Under the pieces are notes generated by a model, which searched no databases, was not told the DNA's origin, and saw only the letters and a program-made list of their open reading frames with translations. 60,665 nucleotides of DNA from Desmonostoc geniculatum HA4340-LM1. GTDB taxonomy: Bacteria > Cyanobacteriota > Cyanobacteriia > Cyanobacteriales > Nostocaceae. Where the stretch lies: contig JAHHHB010000032.1 in the NCBI GenBank assembly GCA_019359545.1, positions 1 to 60,665 on the forward strand, written 5' to 3'. Position numbers and translations under genes: made by a program. Shown here in pieces: positions 17,037 through 25,916 of this stretch (positions are counted from its first letter, which is position 1; the number at the start of each line of letters is the position of its first letter).

Positions 17037-18121
17037 TGGTGAACTTGATGGAGGATTTCGGGTTTAATTCCCATGTCCTTGGTGTAAGGAGCGAGAAATT
17101 CATGTGGTGATAAATCGGCAGGGTTAACGGCAACAGCTTGGTTAAGGGTTTCTTTGCTGGCAGTTAACTGCTCTTGTTGCCATTTCTCAAATGCTTCTTG
17201 TGGCTCAACTACCACCGTTGTTCTCATGGCGCCGTGGTATGGACCACAAAGTTCAGCACAGATTAGAGCATAATCACCTACTTTGTTAGGCGTGAAGCGA
17301 ATCTCACTTTGCCGACCGGGGATTACATCTTGTTTGAGACGAAATTCTGGCACCCAGAAGGCATGGATTACATCGTTGGCTGTCATATTGACTCGCACTT
17401 CTTTGCCGATGGGGACGTGCAGTTCGCCTGTGGTTATTCCAGTTTCCGGATAGGTGAAAATCCAGGCATACTGTAAACCGGTGACGTTGACTTCCAATGC
17501 TGGTGGTTTGTCTGCTTGATCGGGACTGCCTCCAATTGTGGGAGCAACACTACCGACACCTGGAGCATTCTGCTTTTGGGGAATTTGGTCAGCATTGCGA
17601 ACTTCTGCTGTGGCTGGGTCTTGCATCGCCTCATCAGATTTTTCTTGATTGAGGTTGGGTTCGCTGCCAGGAGGTGTATCGCTCAAAGTCGCAGCTATGG
17701 CAGTTCCATGCCCATGCATACTCATGGACTCTTGAGAAATCGGGGCTTCATGGATGGCATGGGGATCGAAACCACCGATTTCGTTGTACACATCAAAACT
17801 GTAAACAGAAATACCGATAACGATAATTGCTGGGATCGCCGTCCAGAGTATTTCTAAAGGTACATTGCCCTCCACTGGTGGGCCGTCTTCATTGTCACCT
17901 GCACGCCGACGGTATTTAAATGCAGAGTAAATCAAAACACCTTCGACGATCAGGAATATACCTGTAGAAACGATCATCATCGCATTGAACAGACCATCGA
18001 CTAAGACGGCTTCATCAGAGGCTGCTGCTGGCAACAGACCATGATTTTGACCGTACCAAATACTGGCTAGAGTTAGTACGATGCCAATGAGTAATGTCCA
18101 GATTGAACTTGGAATCTTCAC
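17033..18121 (-). CDS. ctaC: Cytochrome c oxidase subunit II
   Basis: 362-aa subunit that accepts electrons from cytochrome c6 or plastocyanin via CuA. Two N-terminal helices (IWTLLIGIVLTLASIWYG; AMMIVSTGIFLIVEGVLIYS) are followed by PLEILWTAIPAIIVIGIS. The CuA domain has the first His in DVIHAFWVPEF and the cluster CAELCGPYHGAM. Between helix II and the cupredoxin domain is a long low-complexity insert (about residues 125-200) rich in Gln, Pro, Ala and Glu. First gene of the operon, divergent from ctaA. Confidence 0.97.
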   Translation of the reverse strand: MKIPSSIWTLLIGIVLTLASIWYGQNHGLLPAAASDEAVLVDGLFNAMMIVSTGIFLIVEGVLIYSAFKYRRRAGDNEDGPPVEGNVPLEILWTAIPAIIVIGISVYSFDVYNEIGGFDPHAIHEAPISQESMSMHGHGTAIAATLSDTPPGSEPNLNQEKSDEAMQDPATAEVRNADQIPQKQNAPGVGSVAPTIGGSPDQADKPPALEVNVTGLQYAWIFTYPETGITTGELHVPIGKEVRVNMTANDVIHAFWVPEFRLKQDVIPGRQSEIRFTPNKVGDYALICAELCGPYHGAMRTTVVVEPQEAFEKWQQEQLTASKETLNQAVAVNPADLSPHEFLAPYTKDMGIKPEILHQVHH

Positions 18122-18524
18122 GGCTTACTTAATTGAATTTACTACGTTATCTCAAAGCTGCTCACTTACTAAGGTAGTCTAGGCTGTAAGACATCGGGTC
18201 AAAATGTCTGAAGTTTTTATTAATTTTTCTGACTATTTTACTAATTTTGAGTAGAAGGTGACTAACAGATATTCCCAAAAATAGATGGAAATCAGTAAAA
18301 AATTTAAGGAAAAATTTAGGATGGTTAAATTAACTGCCACTAATGGATTTTTCACATCTTGAAAAATACCTAAAGCTTCAGGCAAAACATAGCGAGAGTG
18401 ATTCAAAGTATAAGTGAGTGCCAATCTATAAATCCCTAGCCTGTACGCTAGGGTGGAGATGGGTCAGTATTGAAAATTAAGAATCTATTAGAGATCCACC
18501 AAGAGCGGGCAGAAGGTACTGTTC
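18122..18524. promoter_or_regulatory. Divergent promoter region ctaC / ctaA
   Basis: A 400-bp spacer that must drive ctaCDE leftward and ctaAB rightward. It holds a hairpin CCCTAGC-CTGTAC-GCTAGGG at 18434-18453, about 70 bp before ctaA. I see no certain -10/-35 pair or NtcA box. Confidence 0.45.
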
Positions 18525-19460
18525 ATGAACGAAATTGTCCTACAACAACAAAATGAAGCGGCAGTTGAGCAGCAAAAGCCCAAGGAAATGATTCGTCGCT
18601 TGGTGTGGAGAATGTCCATAGCCACTTTGATTTTGATGGCAATCGGCTCTGCCACCCGCGTGATGAATGCTGGGCTTGCTTGTCCAGATTGGCCTTTGTG
18701 CTATGGCGAACTGGTGCCAGCTAAGCAAATGAATTTCCAGGTATTCTTAGAGTGGTTTCACAGATTAGATGCAGCTTTAATTGGTGTAAGCGCGATCGCA
18801 CTTTTTGGTTTATCCTGGTGGCATCGTCGCTCTTTACCCAAATGGCTGCCTTGGGCATCCACATTCGCCCTGTTTTTAATCGTCTTTCAAGGCGTCTTAG
18901 GAGGACTCACCGTCACCCAATTGTTGCGGTTTGATATCGTTACCGCCCATTTGGGAACGGCGCTATTGTTTTTCACCACCCTCTTGATTATTGGCACGAC
19001 ACTCACACCCTATCAGGGAACTGGAACCGTTGGTAAGTTGCCTTGGGTAGGTTTAACTGCTGCTGTTTTGGTTTACCTGCAAAGTCTCTTGGGTGCTTTA
19101 GTAGGATCTCGCTGGGCGCTACACCAATGCTTCGGCGATTCTCAACTTTGTAACGTAATGTACAGTCATATTGCTGGTTTGGTGCCGCCAACCGTGGCAA
19201 CCTTGGCAATGGTATTTTTCAGTTGGCGTACACCGGCGCTACATCCAGCCTTGCGGCGACTGGCAAATATGGCTGGGGCATTGTTGAGCTTACAAATCTT
19301 GTTGGGAGTCGCCACTTTCAAATTACACCTCCAAGTCGAGCCTCTCACCGTCTCTCACCAAGCTGTAGGAGCTGCTTTGCTCGGTACTTTAGTGGCTTTT
19401 ACAGTTCTATCATTGCGTGACTCAGTAAGTGCTGAGTCAAGAGTGCTGAGTGCTGAGTAG
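18525..19460 (+). CDS. ctaA: Haem A synthase (CtaA/COX15)
   Basis: 311-aa eight-helix membrane enzyme oxidising haem O to haem A for the oxidase encoded divergently. Family marks: GSATRVMNAGLACPDWPLCYG near residue 42, the histidines in EWFHRLDA and VTAHLG, LGALVGSRWALHQCFGDSQLC, and SHIAG and SHQAVG in the second half. The last 13 codons (DSVSAESRVLSAE plus stop) come from an AGTGCTG STRR tract, so the natural C-terminus has been replaced or extended by repeat DNA. 183 bp before ctaB on the same strand. Confidence 0.96.
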   Translation: MNEIVLQQQNEAAVEQQKPKEMIRRLVWRMSIATLILMAIGSATRVMNAGLACPDWPLCYGELVPAKQMNFQVFLEWFHRLDAALIGVSAIALFGLSWWHRRSLPKWLPWASTFALFLIVFQGVLGGLTVTQLLRFDIVTAHLGTALLFFTTLLIIGTTLTPYQGTGTVGKLPWVGLTAAVLVYLQSLLGALVGSRWALHQCFGDSQLCNVMYSHIAGLVPPTVATLAMVFFSWRTPALHPALRRLANMAGALLSLQILLGVATFKLHLQVEPLTVSHQAVGAALLGTLVAFTVLSLRDSVSAESRVLSAE

Positions 19461-19643
19461 GGAGATGGGGAGAGAATTTCACCCCACCACCCCATCACCC
19501 CATCACCCCATCACCCTAACTCCTCACTTAGCACTGATGATGCGACGCACGCAGGTGTGAAAAAGTATTTTCGTTCGACCCAAAGAGCCAGCTTGAGCGG
19601 GGGCTGCATATAAGTTGTTGAAAAATAAGGAACCAGAGCCAAC
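19461..19643. other. ctaA-ctaB spacer with CCCCATCA tandem repeats
   Basis: Contains CCCCATCA repeated tandemly around 19480-19517. No gene. Likely transcribed as part of ctaAB. Confidence 0.5.
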
Positions 19644-20597
19644 ATGATTGAGACTAATGTCTCTCGCCACCACGAAACTTTTCTCCAAGTAATTCAAAGT
19701 TACTACCAGCTAACTAAGCCTCGGATTATTCCGTTGCTTTTGATTACCACAGCTGGCAGTATGTGGATTGCTGCTAAGGGACAGGTAGACCCATTGCTGT
19801 TACTAGTAACTCTGACTGGTGGCACTTTGGCTGCTGCAAGCGCCCAGACAATTAATTGTATTTATGACCGAGATATTGATTATGACATGGAGCGGACACG
19901 CCATCGTCCCATGCCTTCCGGTAAGGTGCAGCCGCGTGATGCTCTAATTTTTGCGATCGCTCTAGCAACACTTTCGTTTACACTACTGGCAGTTTTCGCC
20001 AACCTGTTAGCCGCCGCGCTAGCTTTCTCTGGCATCGTCTTTTATATTTTGGTCTACACTCACTGGCTAAAACGCCACAGCACCCAAAATATTGTCATTG
20101 GTGGCGCTGCTGGGGCAATTCCGGCTTTGGTGGGTTGGGCTGCTGTTACAGGTACCTTAAGCTGGGCAGCATGGTTAATTTTTGCCATCGTCTTTTTGTG
20201 GACGCCGCCCCATTTCTGGGCACTAGCTCTGATGATTCGGGACGATTACGCAAAAGTTGGGATACCGATGTTACCAGTAGTTAAAGGTGATACGGCAACA
20301 GTACGGCAAATTTGGTATTATACCTTGATTACCGTAGTTGCAACGGTGTTATTAGTTTATCCCTTAGGTGCGAGTGGAGTTCTTTACGCTGCGATCGCTC
20401 TGAGTCTGGGAGGATTGTTTGTCCACAAATCTTGGCGGTTGTTGCAAAATCCAGAAGATCGTACTGTCGCTAGAGAGTTGTTTCTGTATTCCATCTCCTA
20501 CATGATGCTGTTGTGTCTAGGGATGGTAATTGATAGTCTTCCCGTTACTCATCATCTAATTAATGCAGTAATTAATCACCTGCATTTTATTAGTTAG
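19644..20597 (+). CDS. ctaB: Protohaem IX farnesyltransferase (haem O synthase)
   Basis: 317-aa polytopic membrane prenyltransferase (UbiA superfamily) that adds a farnesyl group to haem B, giving haem O, the substrate of CtaA. The two Asp-rich motifs are clear: [20 protein letters not shown] near residue 75, and the [20 protein letters not shown] region near 200. Full length. Downstream lies a HIP1-based hairpin terminator. Confidence 0.97.
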   Translation: MIETNVSRHHETFLQVIQSYYQLTKPRIIPLLLITTAGSMWIAAKGQVDPLLLLVTLTGGTLAAASAQTINCIYDRDIDYDMERTRHRPMPSGKVQPRDALIFAIALATLSFTLLAVFANLLAAALAFSGIVFYILVYTHWLKRHSTQNIVIGGAAGAIPALVGWAAVTGTLSWAAWLIFAIVFLWTPPHFWALALMIRDDYAKVGIPMLPVVKGDTATVRQIWYYTLITVVATVLLVYPLGASGVLYAAIALSLGGLFVHKSWRLLQNPEDRTVARELFLYSISYMMLLCLGMVIDSLPVTHHLINAVINHLHFIS

Positions 20598-20611
20598 GGA
20601 CAGAAAAGTTA

Positions 20612-20649
20612 ATGCGATCGCGTTAGTTAAGATGGCGCGATCGTATTTT
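20612..20649 (+). terminator. Terminator after ctaB
   Basis: Stem ATGCGATCGCG / CGCGATCGTAT (20612-20622 with 20636-20646; one mismatch near the base) followed by TTTT. The arms contain the HIP1 core. Confidence 0.6.
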
Positions 20650-20763
20650 AATAAATTAGAAGTTATACATAATAATTAGAGTTTGGCGCATTTTCAATTA
20701 AAAGTAAAATTTTAGTTATAACCAAATTGATTAAAAAGCTGAATGAAATTGTAAAAAATATAA

Positions 20764-21219
20764 ATGTTGACAGGTATATTTCCACTACAACTTGAGATAG
20801 ATCCTAACACTTTAGAAGTTATTTGGCGGGAGCGATCGCAAATACCAATCAGCGATAATCTAGCTAATTTTCTAGACACGATGATACGCTACTTCCCGAA
20901 GAATCGCTACAAGTCGGCAGCAGAAGCATTGGACTTTGTGCGTTATTTGACAGGTACAGTGATGGTAACTCCAACACCTACCCCAACTCCAACCCCAACT
21001 CCTACTCCAACCCCAACCCCAACTCCAACCCCAACCCCAACACTAACTCCAGAAACAATAAAATATGCTGGTTTTTCTACAAGATTTGTTGCAGATATGA
21101 TTGATAAAACAATTTTAATTATTGGTAGTTTTAGCTTAGATTTTATTACTAATGGAGCAGCTAATAATGATGAATTTTGGGAACGTTTATTAGTAGGATG
21201 TTGTGTTTCGCCAGAGTAA
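20764..21219 (+). pseudogene. Ser/Thr kinase C-lobe + (PT)n linker + RDD-domain start, truncated at both ends
   Basis: The first 60 residues are the end of a Pkn kinase domain (LTGIFPLQLEIDPNTLEVIW..., then MIRYFPKNRYKSAAEALDFV). A run of about 14 Pro-Thr pairs encoded by CCAACN repeats follows. Then comes YAGFSTRFVADMIDKTILII, the opening of an RDD membrane domain. The frame stops in the first RDD helix. No ATP-binding lobe exists upstream. It is the relic of a kinase-RDD fusion, with the repeat linker intact. Confidence 0.75.
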
Positions 21220-21309
21220 ATTTGAAGAGAATTCATCAATTATGACTGCTGAATTCTGAATTGGTGAATTCAAAATTTAGAATTATTAAGAGGTCATAAT
21301 TTTTTTCAA

Positions 21310-21450
21310 CCCGATTTGGGCGGGCAAGATGCCCACCCCACAAGATTAGATCGTTTATCTGCCAGTTGACAGATTTATTCTGACTCCTGACTTCTGACTC
21401 CTGAATTCTGAATTCTGAATTCTGAATTCTGAATTCTAATTTGCTAGCGT
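21310..21450. repeat. Hairpin repeat plus TTCTGAA heptamer STRR
   Basis: A hairpin GGGCGGGCAAGATGCCCACCCC type repeat (near 21317-21339) is followed by CTGACTC/CTGAATT heptamers at about 21378-21438. Non-coding spacer before the MBL gene. Confidence 0.7.
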
Positions 21451-21491
21451 GGTGATATAGAGTTTATCACTTCCTAGCACGAGGTTTTAAG

Positions 21492-22367
21492 ATGGCTCAT
21501 TTAAATCAGCGTCGCCCCCAAAATGTTAACGGCGATTTTTATGTAGATAGTACTTGTATTGATTGTGACACTTGTCGTTGGATGACTCCGGAAGTTTTTT
21601 TTCGTGTTGATGAGCAGTCAGCAGTTTATCATCAACCAACGAATGAAGCCGAAAGATTAGCAGCGCTAGAAGCACTGTTGGCTTGTCCTACTAGTTCTAT
21701 TGGCACAGTTGAAAAACCAAAAGATATCAAAGTTGCTCAGGAAAAGTTTCCGATTTTAGTAGAAGAAAATATTTTCCATTGTGGCTATCATTCCGAAAAA
21801 TCCTACGGTGCTGCTAGCTATTTAATTCAACTTCCTGAAGGTAATATTTTGGTCGATTCTCCTCGATTTACGCCGCCTTTGGTCAAGCGTTTAGAAGAGA
21901 TGGGTGGAATTCGTTATATGTATCTTACTCACAGGGATGATGTCGCAGATCATCAAAAGTTTACCGAACATTTTCACTGTCAGCGCATCCTCCATGCTGA
22001 TGAAATTTCTGCGGGTACTCGCAATGTGGAAATACAGTTAACTGGTTTTGAACCATTTGCCTTGACTGAGGATTTATTAATTATCCCAGTTCCGGGTCAC
22101 ACTAAAGGACACACAGTTTTACTGTATAAAAACAAGTTTTTGTTTACTGGCGACCATCTTGCTTGGTCAGAAAGGTTGCAGCAACTGGTTGCATTCCACG
22201 ATGTCTGCTGGTATTCTTGGTCAGAACAAACTAAATCAATGCGTAACTTGGCTAATTACTCTTTTGAGTGGGTGCTGCCAGGACATGGACGGAGGTTTCA
22301 TGCTGATAGGGAAACCATGCGCCAGCAAATGCACAAGTGTATCGAGTTGATGGAATCTTTAGAGTAG
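21492..22367 (+). CDS. Ferredoxin-domain MBL-fold metallohydrolase
   Basis: 291 aa in two modules. Residues 18-72 form a 4Fe-4S ferredoxin-like domain (CIDCDTC, then a later Cys-Pro in LLACPTSS). Residues 85-290 form a metallo-beta-lactamase fold with metal motifs THRDDVADH, PVPGHTKGH, FTGDHLAW and LPGHGRRFH. The TH-x-D-D-x-x-DH pattern fits a metal-binding hydrolase. The iron-sulphur module suggests a redox-linked role. The substrate is unknown. Start ATG at 21492 follows GAGGTTTTAAG. Confidence 0.9.
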   Translation: MAHLNQRRPQNVNGDFYVDSTCIDCDTCRWMTPEVFFRVDEQSAVYHQPTNEAERLAALEALLACPTSSIGTVEKPKDIKVAQEKFPILVEENIFHCGYHSEKSYGAASYLIQLPEGNILVDSPRFTPPLVKRLEEMGGIRYMYLTHRDDVADHQKFTEHFHCQRILHADEISAGTRNVEIQLTGFEPFALTEDLLIIPVPGHTKGHTVLLYKNKFLFTGDHLAWSERLQQLVAFHDVCWYSWSEQTKSMRNLANYSFEWVLPGHGRRFHADRETMRQQMHKCIELMESLE

Positions 22368-22423
22368 ATTTGCTGCTGCTAAGAGTTGTTGATTTCGGTG
22401 TAAGGTTAAAGTTGGGATAAAGC

Positions 22424-22888
22424 TTGGCGATCGCACTTCATCATTCAAGCTCAGAACTGCATCGTTCTAGTTTAGAACCGTCCTATCGAGCAGTACAACA
22501 AGGAATTCAACAAGGAATTCAACAAGGAATTCAACAAGGAGAAGTGTCCCTAGCTTTGCGTCAACTCACACGGCGATTAGCCCTCTTTTGTCACTCTCGG
22601 AAAACAATAATCTCAGCCTGATTCTGAGACTTTGATTTCATCAAGGTTTGAGGCTTTATTTTCTAACAGAAACTGAAATTTATAGATAAAAGTGGAAATT
22701 AAAGCCCTGTAAGCATTTGGGCGATTGGATTTTCCCACTCTGACAAAAGAGGGTTAGGTACAGTTCCTTCTCAGTTGCAAGCACAGATTCAACAGCTTTC
22801 CACTAGCGAAGTCGAAGCACTTGGTGAAGCTTTATTAGATTTTTCTACTACCCAAGATTTAGCGGCTTGGTTACAAGCGCATCAATAA
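22424..22888 (+). pseudogene. DUF4351 C-terminal remnant of a PD-(D/E)XK transposase-like gene, split by a MITE
   Basis: The first part encodes SYRAVQQGIQQGIQQGIQQG then EVSLALRQLTRRL. After a 175-bp insertion the sequence resumes as GTVPSQLQAQIQQLSTSEVE...LGEALLDFSTTQDLAAWLQAHQ and stops at 22888. This is the DUF4351 tail present intact in the gene at 55661-56614. The nuclease domain is missing. The triple TTCAACAAGGAA (IQQG) repeat is typical of the hinge. Confidence 0.85.
22580..22754. mobile_element. 175-bp MITE with TA target duplication
   Basis: Inverted ends GCCCTCTTTTGTCA (left) and TGACAAAAGAGGGT (right), flanked on both sides by TA (22578-22579, 22755-22756). Removing the element and one TA restores CGGCGATTAGGTACAG, i.e. 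an uninterrupted RRLGT frame of DUF4351. TA duplication points to an IS630/Tc1-mariner-type transposase acting in trans. Confidence 0.88.
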
Positions 22889-22893
22889 ACTCT

Positions 22894-23026
22894 CAATACA
22901 GTTCGGTTAAGGTTTTTTGATCAAAATTCTACATGACGAAGACGCGATAAATCGCCGTCAAGACAACAATCAATTCTTTGTCTTGACGGCGATTTATCGC
23001 GTCTCTTGCTTAACCGAACAGTATTG
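22894..23026. mobile_element. 133-bp MITE with CAATACAGTTCGGTTAAG ends
   Basis: 18-bp inverted ends with one mismatch (22894-22911 and 23009-23026). The interior contains GACGCGATAAATCGCCGTC and its inverted copy. Related ends bound the element at 56711-56822, and one end is seen at 55472. Confidence 0.85.
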
Positions 23027-23061
23027 AATAAACTCTGACTGATTCTGAATTCTGCCACAAC

Positions 23062-24522
23062 TTATTTCTTAAAATATCTCAAGCCATAACGGTCTTGATA
23101 TTTGTTGATATACTCTACATTCTGTTGCTCTAACCTTGATAACAATTTAGGTGAAAATTCTTTTGGTGAATATATGGGACGATACCAAGGTTGGTTATTA
23201 AAGTAATCTTGTAATTGAGGTGTGTCAAAACGGCGCCCGTGGCTAGCAAATATTGAATTTCGCATAATATCTAATTCAAAAGCGCTTTTGCCATCCAAAT
23301 CTGCATCAGTTACAGGTCTTTGGGAAAGCCAAAAATAAGTATTAACAGTGGTGTTATCATCTGGCGTTATTAATGGAGTTGGAGAAGGTGTAGATTGAGT
23401 AGGAATAGATGGAGTTGGTGTAAATTTAGGAGTTTCTATTACTGGGCTGGGGACAGTTGAGGGTGTTTCTGAAGGTAATACCGTTTTATCTGTTGTTTGT
23501 TGAGAAGAATTTGTCAGCATCTGACCAATAATTACAGATGCACCGATTAATCCGCCAGCAATTAAACTGCCGATGAGGATATTATTCTGATTATTATTTT
23601 GAGGACTTGGCTGTGGCTGAACATGCACTGTTTGAGGTGGTGGTGCAGATACTACAGTTGGTTCGGTAAAAACGGGTTGCGTTGGCGGAATTGGATTTGC
23701 TATGCTCTGCAAAGCATCTAGCATCGCTCTAGCTGTGGGATAGCGATCGCGTGGATGATAAGCAATGGCGCGGTCAATTATTCCTGCCATCATTGGGCTA
23801 ATATGACTACCATACTGTCGCCAAACAATTTCACCAGTCTGGGAATCTGTTTCTAATTGTTGCGCTACTCTTCCAGTCAGTAAATAAATTACTGTCATTC
23901 CCAAACTATATAAATCACTCGAATAAACTGGTCTACCTGCGGCTTGTTCGCTGGGCATATATCCAGGTGTACCAATGACAATGGAACTGGTAGGATTACC
24001 TTGGGAATTCACCACGGTTCCCATTGATTCCCGCACAGCACCAAAATCAATTAGCACTGGTTTTCCGTCACAGAGACGCACAATAATGTTATCTGGTTTG
24101 ATATCACGGTGAACTATATTTTTGGAGTGGACGTAATCCAAAACTGGTAAGATATTCATAAATAATTCAAAAGCAGCGGCTTCACTAAATAGTCCTTGCT
24201 TTTGGATTTTTGCAGTTAGGGTATCACCTTCAACCCACTCCTGAACTAAATAAAATTCCCCGCCTGAAGAAAAGTAAGCATACAACGCTGGAATCTGGTC
24301 ATTTGCGCCACCGAGTTCTTCTAAAATAGCTGCTTCCCGTTGAAACCTCTCTTGAACTATCTGATAAATTTGAGGGTTGTTGTGAATAGGTCTTAGCTGT
24401 TTCACCACACAACGGCGCTTTGAGGGCATATAAGTATCTTCTGCGAGATAGGTTTGACCAAACCCACCAGCCCCCAATGTGCGGATAACTTGATAGCGAT
24501 CGTTTAGCAGCTGTATTGTCAT
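23062..24522 (-). CDS. Ser/Thr protein kinase with C-terminal YARHG domain
   Basis: 486 aa. Kinase domain at residues 9-275: LGAGGFGQTYLAED, CVVKQLR, HRDIKPDN, DFGAVRE, GTPGYMPSEQA. A Pro/Gln-rich linker, a membrane helix near 318-338 (ILIGSLIAGGLIGASVIIG), then a Pro/Thr/Ser linker follow. The extracytoplasmic C-terminus (WLSQRPVTDADL...RNSIFASHGRRFDTPQLQ...WYRP) is a YARHG domain, a presumed sensor. The architecture is that of a transmembrane receptor kinase. Followed at 47 bp upstream on the same strand by the GIY-YIG gene, so the two may be co-transcribed. Confidence 0.95.
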   Translation of the reverse strand: MTIQLLNDRYQVIRTLGAGGFGQTYLAEDTYMPSKRRCVVKQLRPIHNNPQIYQIVQERFQREAAILEELGGANDQIPALYAYFSSGGEFYLVQEWVEGDTLTAKIQKQGLFSEAAAFELFMNILPVLDYVHSKNIVHRDIKPDNIIVRLCDGKPVLIDFGAVRESMGTVVNSQGNPTSSIVIGTPGYMPSEQAAGRPVYSSDLYSLGMTVIYLLTGRVAQQLETDSQTGEIVWRQYGSHISPMMAGIIDRAIAYHPRDRYPTARAMLDALQSIANPIPPTQPVFTEPTVVSAPPPQTVHVQPQPSPQNNNQNNILIGSLIAGGLIGASVIIGQMLTNSSQQTTDKTVLPSETPSTVPSPVIETPKFTPTPSIPTQSTPSPTPLITPDDNTTVNTYFWLSQRPVTDADLDGKSAFELDIMRNSIFASHGRRFDTPQLQDYFNNQPWYRPIYSPKEFSPKLLSRLEQQNVEYINKYQDRYGLRYFKK

Positions 24523-24569
24523 GAGAGATTACCAGCGATATTCATAAGATAGTTTTCCCAAAACTACCT

Positions 24570-25115
24570 TCATTTCAAATCCAGTAACCCTTGTTCTTTC
24601 AATTTAGGATTAAAGCGAATTTCTACTTGCAAACCACGCGCTTCTAATTCTTTGGAAATTTCTGCTTCTACTCGCCGAGCCACATTTTTAATAATTTTTA
24701 TTTGTGCCAATTCATCATTCGCTGGATTATGATACTTTACCTGTTCTTCAGATGTCATTAACACTTTGACATCAATGGGATCGATCCATTTTTGCTTGTT
24801 CTCCCCATTTCCTGCTGGTACACTGCCATTTTCAGCAATCCAAGCATTTTCAATATTTTCTAAAACCGTGCGGCTGGGGCGTTCAATAGTTTGAACTTTC
24901 ACCCAATAACATTGCTGTGGTTGACGTACTAAATGCTGCTTGAGACTGAGATAAACATCACGAGAATATCCCACAAATTGCAGCGCTTTTTCTTGGTCAA
25001 AGATAGCATATACGCCGATTTTACCTTGAAATTGTTCGGGAAGTTGACCGCGATCGCTAATGTAAGGAGTGTATTCCAAGCTTGCTAAAGCAGGAGTATT
25101 TATTTCAGTAGTCAT
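24570..25115 (-). CDS. GIY-YIG nuclease-fold protein
   Basis: 181 aa. Residues 31-60 (GKIGVYAIFDQEKALQFVGY, then SRDVYLSLKQHL) match the GIY-YIG core with VY and GY in place of the canonical tyrosines, and the conserved Arg in YSRD. The C-terminal half (KWIDPIDVKVLMTSEEQVKY...) is a cyanobacteria/plastid-type extension. The usual catalytic Glu is not evident, so nuclease activity is uncertain. It lies directly upstream of the YARHG kinase. Confidence 0.75.
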   Translation of the reverse strand: MTTEINTPALASLEYTPYISDRGQLPEQFQGKIGVYAIFDQEKALQFVGYSRDVYLSLKQHLVRQPQQCYWVKVQTIERPSRTVLENIENAWIAENGSVPAGNGENKQKWIDPIDVKVLMTSEEQVKYHNPANDELAQIKIIKNVARRVEAEISKELEARGLQVEIRFNPKLKEQGLLDLK

Positions 25116-25242
25116 AAATCAAATCTAAAACTTGCTATTGCCTTTTTCTTTGAGATTTTCTAGAGCAATCCTAAATTATTAATTAAAATCTCTCTTATAT
25201 CTCCTCTCTGCGCCTCTCTTGCCTCGTGCGTGAAATTCTTAT

Positions 25243-25563
25243 TCAAATTTTATGGTAAATGGCACAAAGACGACTGGGTTTAAAAATCTTAGCAGTAAAC
25301 ATGAAATTTGGTGGTACATTTATGATGCCATATTCATCAGATTCATGATACTTTTCAAATTCTGTCGGCATTCCCTTAGTAGTAGTTAAGCTATAAGGAA
25401 CTGGCTGAAAAAGTAACTCTGTAAATTCCACTTTTTCACACTGTAATTGCTGACATATTTGGTTTAAAAAAGCTTGACTCGTTAATAATTTGAATAGACT
25501 TTCTTGAGCTTGTGGTTCAAGAGTAAAACTGGCATCAAAGTTCTGGACTATTTTAAGGGGCAT
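25243..25563 (-). CDS. Hypothetical protein, 106 aa
   Basis: Soluble protein with no recognised domain; it begins MPLKIVQNFDASFTLEPQAQ. Plausible start ATG at 25563. Same strand as the GIY-YIG and kinase genes but 127 bp upstream. Confidence 0.5.
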   Translation of the reverse strand: MPLKIVQNFDASFTLEPQAQESLFKLLTSQAFLNQICQQLQCEKVEFTELLFQPVPYSLTTTKGMPTEFEKYHESDEYGIINVPPNFMFTAKIFKPSRLCAIYHKI

Positions 25564-25836
25564 TTTCTCGATAGGTACTTATTAACAACTCAGTGATGAT
25601 CAAGAGTAAGCAACATTTTGCACGTGGTTATCCAAAAGTGTTGACTAACCGAGCCTACCTTTTTCAGTAGTTGAGCTTTGTGAAAAATCACCACTTTAAG
25701 ATCAGCCTATTAGATTGTGGTACTTCTGTCAGCCACAAAAGTAAGCTGACATGATTAAGAATCATGAAGTATAGCAGATTTTTGATGAATGAAACCAACA
25801 CCTTCTTTCCCCACTCCCTATATTTTTTGAGAACAA

Positions 25837-25876
25837 ACTAAAAAGGCAAAAGAAGATTTTCTTTTGCCTTTTTAGT
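25837..25876. terminator. Strong bidirectional terminator after rpoC2
   Basis: 18-bp perfect arms (ACTAAAAAGGCAAAAGAA and its complement) with a 4-nt GATT loop and T-rich flanks on both strands, 40 bp past the rpoC2 stop. Confidence 0.9.
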
Positions 25877-25879
25877 TTT

Positions 25880-25907
25880 GTACAGACGCGATTAATCGCG
25901 TCTGTAC
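25880..25907. repeat. 28-bp perfect palindrome (GTACAGACGCGATT arms)
   Basis: Arms GTACAGACGCGATT and its exact complement, just behind the rpoC2 stop and beside the terminator. The inner 20 bp equal the palindrome at 10742-10761. Confidence 0.9.
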
Positions 25908-25916
25908 TTTTTACTC

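Noticed and set aside
18233..18424. 63-aa hydrophobic minus-strand frame upstream of ctaC
   Set aside because: No ribosome site and an AT-rich hydrophobic bias; lies in the divergent promoter region.
20943..21239. Antisense (Val-Gly)n frame
   Set aside because: It is the reverse reading of the Pro-Thr microsatellite.
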